In this document: piece by piece, positions 5,700 through 6,448 of the stretch | Layout of the letters: every line of letters starts with the position of its first letter | Numbering within the stretch: position 1 is the stretch's first letter | Assembly (NCBI GenBank): GCA_944325475.1 | Contig: CALVAF010000128.1 | Span: 1-6,448 of the forward strand | Reading direction: 5' to 3' | Length of the DNA: 6,448 bases | DNA from: an uncultured Helicobacter sp. | GTDB taxonomy: Bacteria > Campylobacterota > Campylobacteria > Campylobacterales > Helicobacteraceae | Translations under genes and position numbers: made by a program | The notes under the pieces: model-generated | What the model was told of the DNA's origin: nothing | Databases searched by the model: none | Seen by the model: the letters and a program-made list of their open reading frames with translations, nothing else

Positions 5700-6448
5700 G
5701 TGATAAGGAAAATTTTGTTTTTATGTTTTTTGGGATTTTTTGCTTTTGCACAAAGTTTTGAAACTCTTAAGGATTTAGAGTTTGCACCAAAGAAGAATCT
5801 TAAGATTCTCATCTTAGATGAGAATATGCAGATTAGGGAAGTAGTCGATATTGATAGCAAAGTAACAGATAACATTGCATTGGAATTAGATAAAAATGAG
5901 AAGTTTTATATCACTCTTATCCAAAAAGATTCTGATATTTCAAAAACGCAAAATACAGAAACAAAGAGCGAAAAACTTGCACAATCTCTCAAAACAATAA
6001 AAAAGCCCATATTGTCAGAATCTACAGTAGAATCCACACCAAAGTTTGAAGAGAAAAGCCTCTATGAAGGAAGGTTTGAACGCAATCGATTTATAGGTGG
6101 GCTTTTGGGCTTTGAACCCGATAAGTTTAATTATATTTTACCCCTTAATGTTAGTTCTTCAAAAGAGCCAAATCAGAGAAAACAAACTGAAGTGAAATTC
6201 CAAATTAGCATTAAAAAGCGGCTTTTTGAGGATTTGTTTTTGAAAGATTTGGGTTTGTATTTTGCTTACACACAGCGGAGTTTTTGGCAGCTTTATGATT
6301 CAGAGAATTCCAAGCCTTTTAGGGAGAGTAATTATGCTCCAAGTCTATATCTAAGCTATCCGCTTGAGAAATATGATGTGTTTTTTGATAGAGTGAATTT
6401 TGGGTATTTGCACCAAAGCAATGGTGGAGATTTGGGAAGTTCAAGGAG
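5700..6448 (+). CDS. pldA: Outer-membrane phospholipase A (OMPLA/PldA), N-terminal part
   Basis: 249 residues are visible and the gene runs off the right edge. PldA is an outer-membrane beta-barrel lipase that hydrolyses phospholipid acyl chains, normally as a calcium-dependent dimer. An N-terminal signal peptide (MIRKILFLCFLGFFAFAQS) is clear. Residues 20-125 are a charged, Lys/Glu/Ser-rich segment. RFIGGLLGFEPDKFNYILPL (130-149) opens the barrel. YFAYTQRSFWQLYD (187-200) and FRESNYAPSLYLSYP (207-221) are family hallmarks. HQSNGG (238-243) carries the catalytic His238 and Ser240; the third catalytic residue (Asn, about 12 downstream) lies just outside. I chose GTG at 5700 because AAAGG (5686-5690) lies 9 bases upstream, an in-frame TAA is at 5685-5687, and no in-frame ATG precedes the signal peptide. 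The ATG at 5722 is out of frame. The gene is divergent from the capsule operon. Confidence 0.92.
   Translation, partial: MIRKILFLCFLGFFAFAQSFETLKDLEFAPKKNLKILILDENMQIREVVDIDSKVTDNIALELDKNEKFYITLIQKDSDISKTQNTETKSEKLAQSLKTIKKPILSESTVESTPKFEEKSLYEGRFERNRFIGGLLGFEPDKFNYILPLNVSSSKEPNQRKQTEVKFQISIKKRLFEDLFLKDLGLYFAYTQRSFWQLYDSENSKPFRESNYAPSLYLSYPLEKYDVFFDRVNFGYLHQSNGGDLGSSR
5794..5825. repeat. Two overlapping palindromes in the early pldA coding region
   Basis: The perfect 16-base palindrome AGAATCTTAAGATTCT (5794-5809) overlaps a second inverted repeat with arms ATTCTCATCT (5805-5814) and AGATGAGAAT (5816-5825) around a single T. In RNA the shared ATTCT (5805-5809) can pair with AGAAT on its left or on its right, so the two hairpins are mutually exclusive. 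The encoded residues (about 32-42) are in the non-conserved N-terminal segment. Confidence 0.6.

Noticed and set aside
5684..5875. Minus-strand 63-codon open frame across the pldA start
   Set aside because: It overlaps the pldA signal-peptide region and shows no family features. PldA on the plus strand is well supported.
5700..6448. Phase-variable tract in pldA as in Helicobacter pylori pldA
   Set aside because: The longest homopolymers in the visible part are about six bases, so no slippage tract is seen; the rest of the gene is outside the window.
1..6448. CRISPR array, transposon, tRNA or prophage signals
   Set aside because: No spaced direct repeats, transposase motifs, tRNA-like folds or integrase remnants were seen. 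Essentially the whole window is explained by six genes.

Overview
The window is AT-rich, with long homopolymer runs, tight gene packing and protein sequences typical of Campylobacterota. A Helicobacter (enterohepatic type) or Campylobacter is the most likely source. Genus is inferred from style and gene content only; no rRNA or other species marker is present.

Layout. Five consecutive genes on the minus strand occupy positions 86-5577 and form an ABC-transporter-dependent (group 2/3, kps-type) capsule export cluster. In transcription order they are kpsM (membrane permease), kpsT (ATPase), kpsE (inner-membrane/periplasmic co-polymerase), kpsD (periplasmic/outer-membrane export protein) and kpsS (Kdo-linker glycosyltransferase). 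They overlap or nearly touch: kpsM/kpsT share ATGA, kpsT-kpsE are 25 bases apart, kpsE/kpsD share one base, and kpsD/kpsS abut. This points to one operon with translational coupling. A 122-base AT-rich divergent intergenic region (5578-5699) separates kpsM from a plus-strand gene running off the right edge. That gene encodes the N-terminal 249 residues of an outer-membrane phospholipase A (pldA), up to and just past its catalytic His-x-Ser.

How they work together. KpsS starts the poly-Kdo linker on a phosphatidylglycerol-type lipid anchor, normally together with KpsC. KpsMT flips the lipid-linked polysaccharide across the inner membrane using ATP. KpsE and KpsD carry it across the periplasm and outer membrane. 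KpsC, KpsF and KpsU are not in the window; KpsC would be expected to the left of position 1 or elsewhere.

The left edge (1-106) is peculiar. A 13-base G tract falls in the last codons of kpsS, and the 93 bases beyond it are almost pure G and T, with further G10, T9 and T11 runs. This is either a hypervariable simple-sequence tract or a contig-edge sequencing artefact. No novel multi-gene system is seen. The points most worth checking are the G13 tract, a T10 tract inside kpsM, a hairpin abutting the kpsE ribosome-binding site, and a pair of overlapping palindromes early in pldA.
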